Of a stretch of DNA of 64,000 bases, positions 7,828 to 17,225 are shown piece after piece; the stretch's first letter is position 1; each line of letters starts with the position of its first letter. A program made the translations under genes and the position numbers. The stretch covers positions 563,501 to 627,500 of the forward strand of contig NZ_CP071632.1 of the NCBI RefSeq assembly GCF_017357385.1, given 5' to 3'. A model generated the notes under the pieces. It saw only the letters and a list, made by a program, of their open reading frames with translations. It had not been told where the DNA came from and did not search any database. This DNA is from Rhizobium sp. NZLR1. Lineage in GTDB: Bacteria; Pseudomonadota; Alphaproteobacteria; Rhizobiales; Rhizobiaceae.

Positions 7828-8772
7828 TTAAGGCAAAAAGACGTTCTCTCGATGAAACGACAAATAGCTGGCCTGATCACCGGTGAATTCGCCACAATTT
7901 TTGGCGCATGCGTCAACTAAGCCGAGCCTGTGGAGATCGAGCGGGTTGAGACGAGGCGACACAAGCACTTCGCCATCCGCTTTGAAGCTGATGAGGCCAC
8001 GATCAAACAAGCGATCTACATGTGGAGCAAGTAACAGGCCATTCGCGCCGTCAAGACGCTCGGCCGCGCTAGCACATGTACGCCAAGGTTTGATATGACT
8101 TGCTACAAGCAGGCGCGGACTTTCAACACCAGTCAGCCGACAGCCTCTTTCATGCTCCAACACGCGCATACGAAATAGCCCCTGTCCCCGGCGGGCTAGT
8201 ACGAGTTGCTGTTTGGTCGTCGCGTCGAGAGCAGAATTTTCGCTTAGCGCTATCTGCGCCAAATCATCCAAATATTGGAGCCGCAGATCGGCATCGCTGC
8301 CATCTATTTCTATTTGTACAGCTGGAGATGGAACGCCGATAAGGAGTTCAACAACATCCGCATTTATCTCCGCGAGATATGCTTTTTGATGCCCGTAGCC
8401 TGTCACCGGATTGATCGGGGAGTATTTCAACGGCAATAGGGGCCTCAGTTCCCCGATTCGATCCTTTGGGCGTATGGGACGGGCGAGCTGTGTCCAAGCC
8501 ATCGGGAGCAGCCAACCATCACTGCTCCAATTGTCACCGGTAGCTCCAAAGCTAGACGGTTTCGATACAGCGCTGGCGAAATCCAGAACGAGCCCCACGT
8601 GGCCGATAGCAGAGTTCGAAAACGACAATACTGTATCCCCCGGCTCAGCTACCCTCATATTTTCATAAAACTGACTGCGTGCGCCATTCGCTTCGCGCTT
8701 TGGCGACCATAAATAACCATCACTAATCTCTTGTCGCGCCGTCTGCCTATGGTTGACCCACCAATACCGCAT
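7828..8772 (-). CDS. EVE/PUA-like plus HNH endonuclease, putative modification-sensing restriction enzyme
   Basis: 314-aa protein. The N-terminus (MRYWWVNHRQT, GYLWSPKREANGARSQFYENM, PGDTVLSFSNSAIGHVGLV) resembles the EVE/PUA domain that reads modified bases. The C-terminus is an HNH nuclease with GCRLTGVESPRLLVASHIKPW and NGLLLAPHVDRLFDRGLISF, carrying the His, Asn and His of the motif. The same architecture occurs in modification-dependent enzymes such as the EVE-HNH group. The ATG at 8772 follows CGGAGAG; a GTG at 8781 is possible. It faces Vsr with a 13-bp gap, so it closes the cassette. Cutting modified DNA beside a 5mC methyltransferase would be self-harming unless the EVE domain reads another mark. 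Confidence 0.85.
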   Translation of the reverse strand: MRYWWVNHRQTARQEISDGYLWSPKREANGARSQFYENMRVAEPGDTVLSFSNSAIGHVGLVLDFASAVSKPSSFGATGDNWSSDGWLLPMAWTQLARPIRPKDRIGELRPLLPLKYSPINPVTGYGHQKAYLAEINADVVELLIGVPSPAVQIEIDGSDADLRLQYLDDLAQIALSENSALDATTKQQLVLARRGQGLFRMRVLEHERGCRLTGVESPRLLVASHIKPWRTCASAAERLDGANGLLLAPHVDRLFDRGLISFKADGEVLVSPRLNPLDLHRLGLVDACAKNCGEFTGDQASYLSFHRENVFLP

Positions 8773-9038
8773 TGCTGCCACTCTCCGGATTATCCATAGA
8801 TCCCGCGTCCTCGTTTCCCGGTTAAAACGCGGGACAGACGCTACTATTATTATTCGCCCTCCCTCATCGTAGGGAAGGTCGGGCGCCGGTGTCCTTGGAC
8901 TCTTTTTCTATCAGAAACGAACGAAATTATAGTCAGTTAAGTGCTGTCGGGCTCAACGCAATTGATCGCCTGCTGACAACTGCATATTGATCGGTGCAAA
9001 GCAGGTTGTAGATGATTCTCTGAAAGGCATACTAAAAG

Positions 9039-11033
9039 ATGGCGACTCCAGGCATACATCCCAATTTTGCCTATGACATTTACAGCGGCGAAGAGCAGAA
9101 GATTATCAAGAGGTTCTCGACGGAGTGGTTCATTACGTCCGGGATCCAGCCGCTAACGCTTTCGGAGAAAAGCACCTATCGCGCATTCCTGGGGAAGCCC
9201 TGTGATCCCTCGGCCAATATGTTCAACTTGGAGCGGGAGATAATTGCAGTTTTCAGTAACTATGACGAATTTGAAGTGCGAACTATTGATGCGTTTGAGG
9301 CGGCCGCGGCTCGCTTCAATTCGCTAAGGACAGACCCAATCTGCCGTGTCCTCATCAGTCGTGATCCGAAAATAGTAGAGCGGATAAAGGACGTATTAAA
9401 GAATGACCCTGAGTTACCCGTAATCATACCATTCACTTACGATGAACTTATCAATAACAGGCAAGATACTCTAATTATAAACCGGTTTAGGAGCCATTTT
9501 TTCTCCCGAGACTTGTTTGCATTCGAAAGTCCTCTGAAAAGGGATACTTATTTTTTCGGCCGAACCGACTTAATAAATAAAATCCTGTCTAGGAATAGGT
9601 CAAATGAGAATTCTGCGCTCTTCGGCCTCAGGCGCAGTGGTAAGACGTCGATCGTATTCGGCATGGAACGGGCAAGTAAGCTTAATGGGCAGGCATTCGT
9701 CACGATCGATTGCCAAAATCCCTCCGTTCACCAAAGAAGGTGGTTCCAGCTTCTGCCGTACTTGTTGACACAGGCGGCAAGTAAATACAATTTGAAAAAG
9801 AGTATAATAGACATTGAGAAATATACTGAGTTAAATGCTGCTGATCAATTTTTTGACGACGTGAAGGCGGTTTACAGCGGCCTGAAGAAGCAACCAATTG
9901 TCATAGCGTTTGATGAGATTGAGAGAATTTCTCCGAAAACTGGCTCATCCCTACATTGGGCAGACGGGCAAGACTTTGTTTTCTTTTGGCAGGCGGTGAG
10001 ATCTGCCTTTCAGCGCCACACCGGTGTATTTTCGTTCTTTTTAATTGGTACCAACCCGCAGTGTATTGAGACGCCTTTCATCCATGGACACGATAACCCG
10101 ATTTTCAACGGGGTGCCCATTGAGTATATTCCAGGGTTCGATCTTCAGCAGACATCAGAAATGGTAAAGAAGCTTGGTCTTTATATGGGCCTCAAGTTTT
10201 CAGATGCTATTTGCGCAAAGCTGCACGAGGATTTTGGGGGGCATCCATATCTAGTTAGGCACATTTGTTCAATTATTAATAAAAACTCTCCCAATAGCCG
10301 ACCGATAGATGTAGACAGAACTATTTATGCGAAGTCGAAATCGGAGTTCGATGTAAATTACGCGAATTACACGGACATGATACTTGATGTATTGGTCAGG
10401 GATTTCCCGGATGAATATGTTATGCTTAACGCGCTGGCAAACGAGGATTTGGAGTTGTTCAATTCGTTTGCCGAAGAAAGCGCTCTCATCAGCCATCTCG
10501 TCGGGTATGGTTTGATTGCCAAAGGGCTAAATGGTCATTATTTCAAGATCGAGTCAGTGCGCGAGCATTTGAAAAAGAAGACAAAATTTACAAAACTCGT
10601 CAAAACAAATGAAGAGCGCTTGGTCGAGGTGGCGGCCAGACGAGCAGTGCTCGAACCAGCGATGCGTCGCCTGATCCTGGCGATATTTACGGCGAACTAT
10701 GGCGGGAGAGCACAGCAAGAATCAGCGTCAATCATAGGCGGCATTAGCCTAAAGCGGATGACTGAGCGCGGGTTTTCTCGTGCTCTTCAACCTACCTCAA
10801 TTGATCTAAATCTCAGCGATCTCGCAAAACTTATTTCGGAGCGATGGGCTGTGTTTGAAAAATTGTTCACAATCAAAAAAGTCGAGTTCGATTTCTATAT
10901 CGAGGCAATTCGTATCGTTCGTACGGAAGAGGCCCATTCGGGAGAAGTGACAAACGATCAGTTTATTCAAGCTAGGATAGCGTTCTCAAAAATTGAAGAT
11001 GAGCTTCGTACGATAGGATTTCTATCGGCTTAG
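9039..11033 (+). CDS. AAA/STAND-type ATPase with putative C-terminal HEPN RNase domain
   Basis: 664-aa cytoplasmic protein. Residues 1-150 form an uncharacterised alpha/beta region. Walker A is LFGLRRSGKTS (about 195-205) and Walker B is PIVIAFDEIERI, followed by a winged-helix-like segment (GHPYLVRHICSIINKN and after). The last about 120 residues are helical and contain R-T-E-E-A-H (R628, H633), matching the R-x4-6-H catalytic motif of HEPN RNases, as in Swt1-like domains. This pairing is typical of abortive-infection proteins in which an ATPase sensor controls an RNA-cutting toxin. It stands alone between the restriction cassette and a resolvase, and is more A+T rich than its neighbours. 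Defence role inferred. Confidence 0.75.
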   Translation: MATPGIHPNFAYDIYSGEEQKIIKRFSTEWFITSGIQPLTLSEKSTYRAFLGKPCDPSANMFNLEREIIAVFSNYDEFEVRTIDAFEAAAARFNSLRTDPICRVLISRDPKIVERIKDVLKNDPELPVIIPFTYDELINNRQDTLIINRFRSHFFSRDLFAFESPLKRDTYFFGRTDLINKILSRNRSNENSALFGLRRSGKTSIVFGMERASKLNGQAFVTIDCQNPSVHQRRWFQLLPYLLTQAASKYNLKKSIIDIEKYTELNAADQFFDDVKAVYSGLKKQPIVIAFDEIERISPKTGSSLHWADGQDFVFFWQAVRSAFQRHTGVFSFFLIGTNPQCIETPFIHGHDNPIFNGVPIEYIPGFDLQQTSEMVKKLGLYMGLKFSDAICAKLHEDFGGHPYLVRHICSIINKNSPNSRPIDVDRTIYAKSKSEFDVNYANYTDMILDVLVRDFPDEYVMLNALANEDLELFNSFAEESALISHLVGYGLIAKGLNGHYFKIESVREHLKKKTKFTKLVKTNEERLVEVAARRAVLEPAMRRLILAIFTANYGGRAQQESASIIGGISLKRMTERGFSRALQPTSIDLNLSDLAKLISERWAVFEKLFTIKKVEFDFYIEAIRIVRTEEAHSGEVTNDQFIQARIAFSKIEDELRTIGFLSA

Positions 11034-11070
11034 CTTTGGTCCTGATCTCGCGACTGATCGTTCCATCCCT

Positions 11071-11673
11071 TTAGCTTTCGGTGAAGCTCTGTGAATCCCG
11101 TTTATCATGAATTTCATGGTCCTTCGCCGACATTTTTTCTAAGATTCGATAAACGTGCATTCGAGAGCACCCGATTGCCCGGGCGATCGCTGCTGGGCCG
11201 TGTCCGCGACGTCTTAAGCTCAGGACAGCGTCATAGTCGATACGCACAGCACCCCCCTTATAAACTCCGTCAGCCCTTGCTCGCGCGATTCCTTCCCGCT
11301 GGCGCTCTTTGATGAACCGGCGCTCCATCTCTGAGACCATTCCTAACACCGTCAAAATGACGTGCCCCATTTCCCCTCGGGTCGAGACATGCGGGTCGAG
11401 GACGGTAATGAAAGCCCCCCGCTGCTCACAATCATGGACGATGTTTAAGACGTCGCGGGTGTCGCGGCCGAGACGATCTAATCGCGTCACGACCAGTTCG
11501 TCGCCTTCTCTCAAAAACTCGATGATCGTCGCCAATTCCGTTCGACCCTCACGACTTGCACCAGATACCTTCTCCGCGCGCACGATTACGCAACCCTCAC
11601 CCCTGAGGCGTTGCTGCTGAATCTCAAAATCCTGATCGATCGTGCTTACGCGGGCATAGCCAATTTTTGTCAT
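11071..11673 (-). CDS. Serine recombinase (resolvase/invertase family)
   Basis: 200-aa site-specific recombinase. The catalytic domain begins MTKIGYARVSTIDQDFEIQQ with the nucleophilic Ser in ARVST. The Arg-rich motif is VTRLDRLGRDTRDVL, and the E helix contains GMVSEMERRFIKERQREGI. A C-terminal helix-turn-helix (GHGPAAIARAIGCSRMHVYR) is the DNA-binding domain. I start it at ATG 11673, since an upstream in-frame codon at 11685 gives a non-conserved extension. It resembles Tn3-type resolvases, but no Tn3 transposase is nearby, so it is an orphan or the trace of a lost transposon. Confidence 0.93.
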   Translation of the reverse strand: MTKIGYARVSTIDQDFEIQQQRLRGEGCVIVRAEKVSGASREGRTELATIIEFLREGDELVVTRLDRLGRDTRDVLNIVHDCEQRGAFITVLDPHVSTRGEMGHVILTVLGMVSEMERRFIKERQREGIARARADGVYKGGAVRIDYDAVLSLRRRGHGPAAIARAIGCSRMHVYRILEKMSAKDHEIHDKRDSQSFTES

Positions 11674-12207
11674 GTGTAACCTCAAGCTTTATGCACGAGG
11701 CTACCGTGTCACAAATAGTCGAAGTCAAGACCGATGTGACGGTCGATCGCGTAACGTGGGCATTGTCACTCGCGGGTATACTCAAAAGTTACGATTGGTT
11801 GGCAAAGCGGTTGGCTGCTCGATGTGTCTCGATAGGCACTTCGTGATTCCTGGGGTGACGGGGTCGATGGCGCGAGCTAGACGTATGGATCCTCCCCGCC
11901 TCCGGGGCCACTCGCGAAAGACGGCCACGCAGCTTTGCGTTCTTCCGCTACGAGCGAGTATTGCTCAGACTTCCACTGCATGCCGCCTGCTTGGGTAGTG
12001 GTTTTATTTGCAACTGCGGGCACCAGCTATCAAGCTTCCACTTAGCTCACCGCGTGAATCTTAGAAGTTGCGTGTTCGGTGGCTCAACAGTTGCAAGCGC
12101 TTGAATAGCTGTCTGCGACGTCCTGGTCGCGTTCGCGTGGCCGACGCGAGACGCCAACGAACACCCTTCACTTTCGATAATTTCTCTGGCCCTTGCTATG
12201 CAAACCT
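11674..12207. other. 534-bp stretch without a convincing gene
   Basis: Between the resolvase start and the left end of the IS3 element. Open frames here show no recognisable motif or good ribosome-binding site. It may be the remains of DNA associated with the resolvase. It supplies the left ACCT target copy at 12204-12207. Confidence 0.5.
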
Positions 12208-12270
12208 TGACCTGCCACTGCGAATTTCTTCCAGAATTGATTAGAGTCCGGCCTTACGAAGGACGGACGA

Positions 12271-12537
12271 ATGAAGAAGCAGAGATTTACAGAAGAGCAG
12301 ATCATCGGTGTGCTGCGTGAGCAGGAGGCTGGCGCAAAGGCGGCTGACCTCTGCCGCAGACACGGAATTTCAGAAGCGACGTTTTATAATTGGAAGGCCA
12401 AATACGGCGGCATGGAGGTGTCCGAGGCGAAGCGGCTGAAGGCGCTTGAGGACGAGAACGCCAGGCTGAAGAAGCTACTGGCCGAACAGATGCTTGATGC
12501 AGCCGCGCTCCGCGAGCTTCTTGCAAAAAAATGGTAG
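12271..12537 (+). CDS. IS3-family transposase OrfA (helix-turn-helix subunit)
   Basis: 88-aa N-terminal part of the IS3 transposase, which binds the element's ends. It begins [19 protein letters not shown] and has the insE/tnp_8 helix-turn-helix [19 protein letters not shown], then a leucine-zipper-like helix ([18 protein letters not shown]) for dimer formation. It ends in AAAAAAATGGTAG, so a -1 slip on the A run (12525-12531) would fuse it to OrfB. Length is normal for the IS407 group. Confidence 0.95.
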   Translation: MKKQRFTEEQIIGVLREQEAGAKAADLCRRHGISEATFYNWKAKYGGMEVSEAKRLKALEDENARLKKLLAEQMLDAAALRELLAKKW

Positions 12538-13460
12538 GGCCTGCCGCCAAGCGTGAAGGCGTCATGCATCTGAAGGCCGTCATGGGTCTTTCGGAGCGGC
12601 GGGCCTGCCAGATCATATCCGCCGACCGTAAGTCGGTGCGTTATCGGTCAAGTCGACCGCCGGAGGTAGAATTGCGGGCGAAGCTGCGCGACCTCGCCAA
12701 TGAGCGGCGGCGTTTCGGCTATCGGCGACTGTTCGTCCTGCTTCGGCGGGACGGAGAACCGTCCGGGGTCAATCGCATCTACCGGCTCTACCGCGAGGAA
12801 GGACTTTCCGTTCGCAAGCGCAAAGCCAGGCGGCGTGCTGTCGGCACGCGTGCACCGATCCTGGTCGAAGCGAAGGCCAATGCCCGCTGGTCGCTGGACT
12901 TCGTGCATGACCAGTTTGCTTGCGGCAGACGCTTTCGCATCCTCAATGTCGTCGATGATGTGACGCGCGAATGCCTGGCGGCGATCCCGGACACCTCGAT
13001 CTCCGGTCGTCGCGTCGCTCGCGAACTGACGACCCTCATCGAACGGCGCGGCAAACCGGGAATGATCGTCTCCGACAACGGCACGGAATTCACCTCGAAT
13101 GCCATCCTTGCCTGGTCGAAGGATCACAAGGTCGAGTGGCACTACATCGCGCCGGGAAAGCCAATGCAAAACGGTTATGTCGAGAGCTTCAACGGCCGGA
13201 TGCGCGACGAGCTGCTCAACGAAAGCCTGTTCTTCGGCCTCGATCATGCCCGAAGTGCCATCGCTGAATGGGCCGACGATTACAATCATTTCCGACCACA
13301 CTCATCGCTCGGATACCAGACCCCGGCAAGCTATGCCGAAACCATCGCCGCAACCGGCTCCAACGCTGCGCAAGATGAAAGCTTCGCGTTTCCGCCGGTT
13401 GCTCACACCGCGCCACTTGGCGTATTCAAAACCCCCGAGGCTCTAATCGCAGCTGGATGA
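12531..13460 (+). CDS. IS3-family transposase OrfB (DDE integrase core)
   Basis: 309-aa catalytic part. An HTH_21-like segment ([18 protein letters not shown]) precedes the rve integrase core. The DDE triad is visible: Asp in [11 protein letters not shown], Asp in IVSDNGTEF, and Glu in [17 protein letters not shown]. The end of the fold, [17 protein letters not shown], is also typical. It overlaps OrfA by 7 bp in the -1 frame and is probably made mainly as an OrfAB fusion by frameshifting. No truncation is seen. Confidence 0.96.
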   Translation: MVGPAAKREGVMHLKAVMGLSERRACQIISADRKSVRYRSSRPPEVELRAKLRDLANERRRFGYRRLFVLLRRDGEPSGVNRIYRLYREEGLSVRKRKARRRAVGTRAPILVEAKANARWSLDFVHDQFACGRRFRILNVVDDVTRECLAAIPDTSISGRRVARELTTLIERRGKPGMIVSDNGTEFTSNAILAWSKDHKVEWHYIAPGKPMQNGYVESFNGRMRDELLNESLFFGLDHARSAIAEWADDYNHFRPHSSLGYQTPASYAETIAATGSNAAQDESFAFPPVAHTAPLGVFKTPEALIAAG

Positions 13461-13596
13461 AAGTTCAGTGGCAGGTCAACCTCTGATGAGTTGTTCTGCG
13501 ACGCTGGCCCTACGTCATAAGGATTGGTTGCCAGAATATCACTAAATTCTATTATACACCCAATGCGATTGCTTGATGGGAAATTGGAGCCCGGTC

Positions 13597-16347
13597 ATGC
13601 GCACTTTGCTTCTGGGGGTATTGTTATTCACTTCGACTTTCGATGCTACAGCGATAGCCGCTGATCGCGCGACCTCTTCTCAAGTAACCGAACTAGTTAC
13701 AAAAGTGGGCATATCTAGCGTGAACATTTGGCTTAAGGAGCAAAGAGTGGCACTGCCACCATCTACGCTGTCTACGCAAATGCGGAGTGAAATTCTAGAG
13801 CGGACACTTGACCGCTATGCGGCCATTCGGAACGGATACTACGCGACCAGCCAGAATGTAAGTTGGGCTGGCCTTGGAGCGGTAGGGACTTTTGGCGCAA
13901 TTGCTCTCTATGGGGGGCCTCAGGCGGTATTTACGGTCCCAGCGACAGTAATGGCGGCGGTTGCGGGCTCAGTTACAGATAACGTCACTGCCCACCTTGA
14001 GAGCACGGGCGCAGAGGTCAGCAGGCAGTATCTTGCGGCAAATAAGAGCGCGATCCTTCAGCAGCTTGGAGTTAGAAGCTACGCCGAGCTAGGAAACAAT
14101 CCTCAAGATATCAATGATCGCCTGAACAATGCGAGCGACCTGATTGCCGATCTGAGGGATCGTGCTGGCGGTGATCAAATATTGGCTGACCACGCTCGCG
14201 ACTTGCTCTCGGATACGCTTGTATCAACAGCCGGGGCGACGTTAGATACCCTCGATTTGCAAGGAAGAGAGCTTTCGTCGCTAAGTGATGAGTTCTACAA
14301 ATTTGTCGACAAATCGCAAGATTTTGAAACGGAAACGATTGCAGCTCTAGAAAAACACACAAGGGAGATCGGGGCTATAAGCTCTCAAGTCGACGACCTA
14401 ACGGCCGCAGTGGCTGATGTCGATGAACAAATGAAACAGCAAGGAAAGAACCAAGCTTTCATTTCCGACTTTATTTTTGATCAAATGGCTCCGGACCAGA
14501 AAGCCGACGGACTCCAGAGAGGGTTTATGTCGGAGCGCTTTGCTTGCCCAACTGGCGAAAGGGAGTGCGCAGGTTCGAAGATGAAGGCCAGCCTTGTTTC
14601 GCGTTTTAGGGCAGAAGCTCAACTAAAATCATCGATAGCGACGGTAAGTTCAATTGCAGGTGGATTGGCCGACGTCAGCACGATCGCGAGAAATCTCGGC
14701 ATTGATAGCCCGGATCTGAATAGAGCAGTCGAGGTCGGCAACGCTGCAACAAATGCGCTGGCAGCGTATGCGTCAGGAAACCCGATCGGCGCAGTTGCGG
14801 CCATAACAGGCGTATTCGCTCAGAAGCGAGATCCCGACGCCGAACGTTTTCAAGTCATGATGAGAGCCTTAGCCCAAATCGATCATAAGCTGGACATCAT
14901 AATTGAAAATCAAAAGGCGCTTATGGAGGCCGTGAACCAGCTCTCTGTTCAGCTCGCGACGGACTTTCAAGCACTAAACGAACATCTAGCTGCCATTAAG
15001 TGGGAACAAGACCGCATGAGTGAGGCGGTCCGGCAACTGATTTGGAAGGATTGGCGATCCTGCTACGACTTTGTGAAAGAGGCTTCCGAACGTTCGGCTG
15101 ACGGTAAATTTATTCACATCGACGAACGGTCACGTCGATTCAGGACATTCCAAGATATGCAAACCGTGTTTGGAAGAGCTGGAACAAGTTTTAGAGCGTG
15201 CTTGGAAACTGTTAGAGGCGGCCTAGCTAGTCTGGATCGGGTAGCGCAATTTGGCAATTTTATTGATGCTCGTTTGGCTTATAACGATCTTACTGTCATA
15301 GACCCGAGGACACTTGCTTTAGGCGAAGAGAAAGACAAGTGGTCCTCGGCGTTGCAAAGCTATGAAACTGAATTGTTCGGGCCAGCCCATACGCTAACGA
15401 CACTGTATCTCTTTCATGAGGGCGTGGACCCAGCCACCGGCCTTTCACTATTGAGTACGCCCGCGCCGAGCCTAGCTGCTTTAGACGAGCAACTTAAAAC
15501 GTTCAGGTCTAACGCGTTGCAGTGCTATTCAGGGTCGGAGAGGGACAAGCGCTTCTACCCGCTAATCTGCGGCGATCAGAATGCAGCACCGGGAGAGAAG
15601 GCTAATTTTCTCCTTCAGCGGGCCGTACTCGCCGATTTCGCTGATGATATTGCCCAGTGGATCGTACTGATATCGCAGATGGCAGATTTATACGACCAGC
15701 AAGATCAAAGAATATACACATCCATCCCGGACCTGCTCCAGCATAACGGCGGATCAGGCGTTGGCCGTGATCTAGTAGCTAAAGCCGTAGTTATTCTGGA
15801 CCTCGCGATCTCCTCTTACGATCAGACGTACGGTGGGATACCAGCAAAGGGCGCTGTTAAAGTCTTGGATGAGACAACGGTATCGAGTGGTGTCGACGAT
15901 ACTTGGCCGAGCAAAGTCAAAGTGATTAAGCTCCTTTTGCAAAATTCATACCTTGCCCAGAACGTAGCGACGGTCCTTTTAAATAGTCATCGCAAAGACA
16001 AGAACAGTCCCCTTGACGCCAGCATATATCGCCTCGCGTATGAGTATGCCGAGCGGTCTGCGGCACACAATGACTTTCTCCTAACAGGACTGTTCGACAG
16101 CACATTGGTCTTTACCGTCAATGCTGACGGCGTTCCGTGCTTGCATCTTGCAGCTGCGGACGCTTCAATCGATATTCCGCTACCACCGCCTACTCAACTT
16201 GTTGAGGGGCGTTTTGTATTTCCCCAGCGCTTTTTCAAGCTTCTTGCGACACGCGATCTGCTGGTTGATCGACTGTTTGATTATGCCGTCCTCGATGAAA
16301 CTCCCCAAATGCCTGGTGAGGCAGTTGCTGCGGCGCTCGTTCGATAG
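13597..16347 (+). CDS. Exported 916-aa protein with hydrophobic and coiled-coil segments, unknown
   Basis: A signal peptide (MRTLLLGVLLFTSTFD, cleavage near AIAA-DRA) sends it to the periplasm or beyond. The ATG at 13597 follows GGAG at a good distance; upstream in-frame starts (13573 TTG, 13576 ATG) would hide the signal. After the signal lie a glycine-rich hydrophobic stretch (WAGLGAVGTFGAIALYGG, about 85-125), a long heptad-like region, then another weakly hydrophobic stretch (NALAAYASGNPIGAVAAITG) followed by coiled coil with repeated I/L spacing (LDIIIENQKALMEAVNQLS). Hydrophobic hairpins set in coiled coils recall alpha-helical pore-forming toxins, but there is no firm family match. It lies 118 bp after the IS3 element and 12 bp before the next gene. 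Confidence 0.8.
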   Translation: MRTLLLGVLLFTSTFDATAIAADRATSSQVTELVTKVGISSVNIWLKEQRVALPPSTLSTQMRSEILERTLDRYAAIRNGYYATSQNVSWAGLGAVGTFGAIALYGGPQAVFTVPATVMAAVAGSVTDNVTAHLESTGAEVSRQYLAANKSAILQQLGVRSYAELGNNPQDINDRLNNASDLIADLRDRAGGDQILADHARDLLSDTLVSTAGATLDTLDLQGRELSSLSDEFYKFVDKSQDFETETIAALEKHTREIGAISSQVDDLTAAVADVDEQMKQQGKNQAFISDFIFDQMAPDQKADGLQRGFMSERFACPTGERECAGSKMKASLVSRFRAEAQLKSSIATVSSIAGGLADVSTIARNLGIDSPDLNRAVEVGNAATNALAAYASGNPIGAVAAITGVFAQKRDPDAERFQVMMRALAQIDHKLDIIIENQKALMEAVNQLSVQLATDFQALNEHLAAIKWEQDRMSEAVRQLIWKDWRSCYDFVKEASERSADGKFIHIDERSRRFRTFQDMQTVFGRAGTSFRACLETVRGGLASLDRVAQFGNFIDARLAYNDLTVIDPRTLALGEEKDKWSSALQSYETELFGPAHTLTTLYLFHEGVDPATGLSLLSTPAPSLAALDEQLKTFRSNALQCYSGSERDKRFYPLICGDQNAAPGEKANFLLQRAVLADFADDIAQWIVLISQMADLYDQQDQRIYTSIPDLLQHNGGSGVGRDLVAKAVVILDLAISSYDQTYGGIPAKGAVKVLDETTVSSGVDDTWPSKVKVIKLLLQNSYLAQNVATVLLNSHRKDKNSPLDASIYRLAYEYAERSAAHNDFLLTGLFDSTLVFTVNADGVPCLHLAAADASIDIPLPPPTQLVEGRFVFPQRFFKLLATRDLLVDRLFDYAVLDETPQMPGEAVAAALVR

Positions 16348-16359
16348 GAGTGAACCACT

Positions 16360-16989
16360 ATGTGTGCTACAGGAAAAAACACCGCGACGCGAACGGCGGG
16401 CGTCGCCGCAATCATAGTTCTCGCGCTCTTGTCAGCAGCTTATGGCGCTGAGTGTCCTAGAAAAGTTGAAACGCTCGTCGATGCAAAAGAATACGCGGAC
16501 TGTCTGAATGACCGGATCGCAGCGACGAATAATCTCCTGAGTGATAGGATTCAGGCTCTGCTCGCGCAAATAGACGCTCTCAAAGCCGAATTAAACAAGG
16601 AAATAACGGTAGATGACCTTCATGTCCGCAATACGCTGACGGTCGATAATGATATTCGGCAAAAGGACATACGTCAGGTTAGCCGCTATTATATCGGCCC
16701 TAGTGGAGGGACCGCCGCCGCCGTCAGTGTCTGGAAGCCCCAAGTTGCCCCGCGATACGGAGCAGAATTCTTCGGATGGGTGGACTATGCATGCCTTTCC
16801 CGTGGAGGGGCACCCTCTAGGGGGACCGGTCTCGTCTCAGGATGGGCGGCCGAAGGAGGCCCGCCGCAATACGTCATCGACCCAGCGTTAGCCAACATCG
16901 TAGCGTGGCGAAGCGGCGAACTGATAATGACAACTAATGCTTACAAAGACTGCATGATTGTGGTGACCCATTCAACACCCCATCCTTGA
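16360..16989 (+). CDS. Exported 209-aa protein partnered with the 916-aa gene, unknown
   Basis: An N-terminal signal (TAGVAAIIVLALLSAAYG, cleavage near YGAEC) is followed by a short coiled coil (LNDRIAATNNLLSDRIQALL, about 50-75) and a Gly/Ser-rich C-terminal domain with several Cys. The C-terminal part looks like a small beta-rich domain. It starts 12 bp after the 916-aa gene on the same strand, so the two are one operon and are probably secreted together. I do not recognise the family. Confidence 0.75.
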   Translation: MCATGKNTATRTAGVAAIIVLALLSAAYGAECPRKVETLVDAKEYADCLNDRIAATNNLLSDRIQALLAQIDALKAELNKEITVDDLHVRNTLTVDNDIRQKDIRQVSRYYIGPSGGTAAAVSVWKPQVAPRYGAEFFGWVDYACLSRGGAPSRGTGLVSGWAAEGGPPQYVIDPALANIVAWRSGELIMTTNAYKDCMIVVTHSTPHP

Positions 16990-17225
16990 AGTAGCTAATT
17001 TGCCGACGAGTTTCGGCGCGGGCATGTCGCTCCGGTTGTTTCGTTCCAAGTAACTGGTGGCACTATCAGGACTTTCGATCTCGATTGACAAAATTGCAAC
17101 TTAGTCTAGGCGTTTGTGGTCATGGAAAAGCTGTGTCTCTGCGCCGTAAAGGCTTCATCCACGGTGACAAAGTCGCGCCGTAAGCATCCGGTGACTACCG
17201 CACCTTGCACTGATGATGTGTAGGT

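Larger units (their letters stand above)
12208..13478 (+). mobile_element. Complete IS3-family insertion sequence (IS407-like), 1271 bp
   Basis: The ends are inverted repeats starting TGACCTGCCACTG: left 12208-12220, right 13466-13478. They are flanked by a 4-bp target duplication ACCT at 12204-12207 and 13479-13482, the size expected for the IS407 subgroup. It holds overlapping orfA and orfB with an A7 slippery run at 12525-12531. Ends, duplication and frames are all intact, so it may still be active. Confidence 0.95.

Noticed and set aside
11672-11998. 108-codon frame after the resolvase
   Set aside because: Unusual composition, no motif, and it overlaps the resolvase start region antisense.
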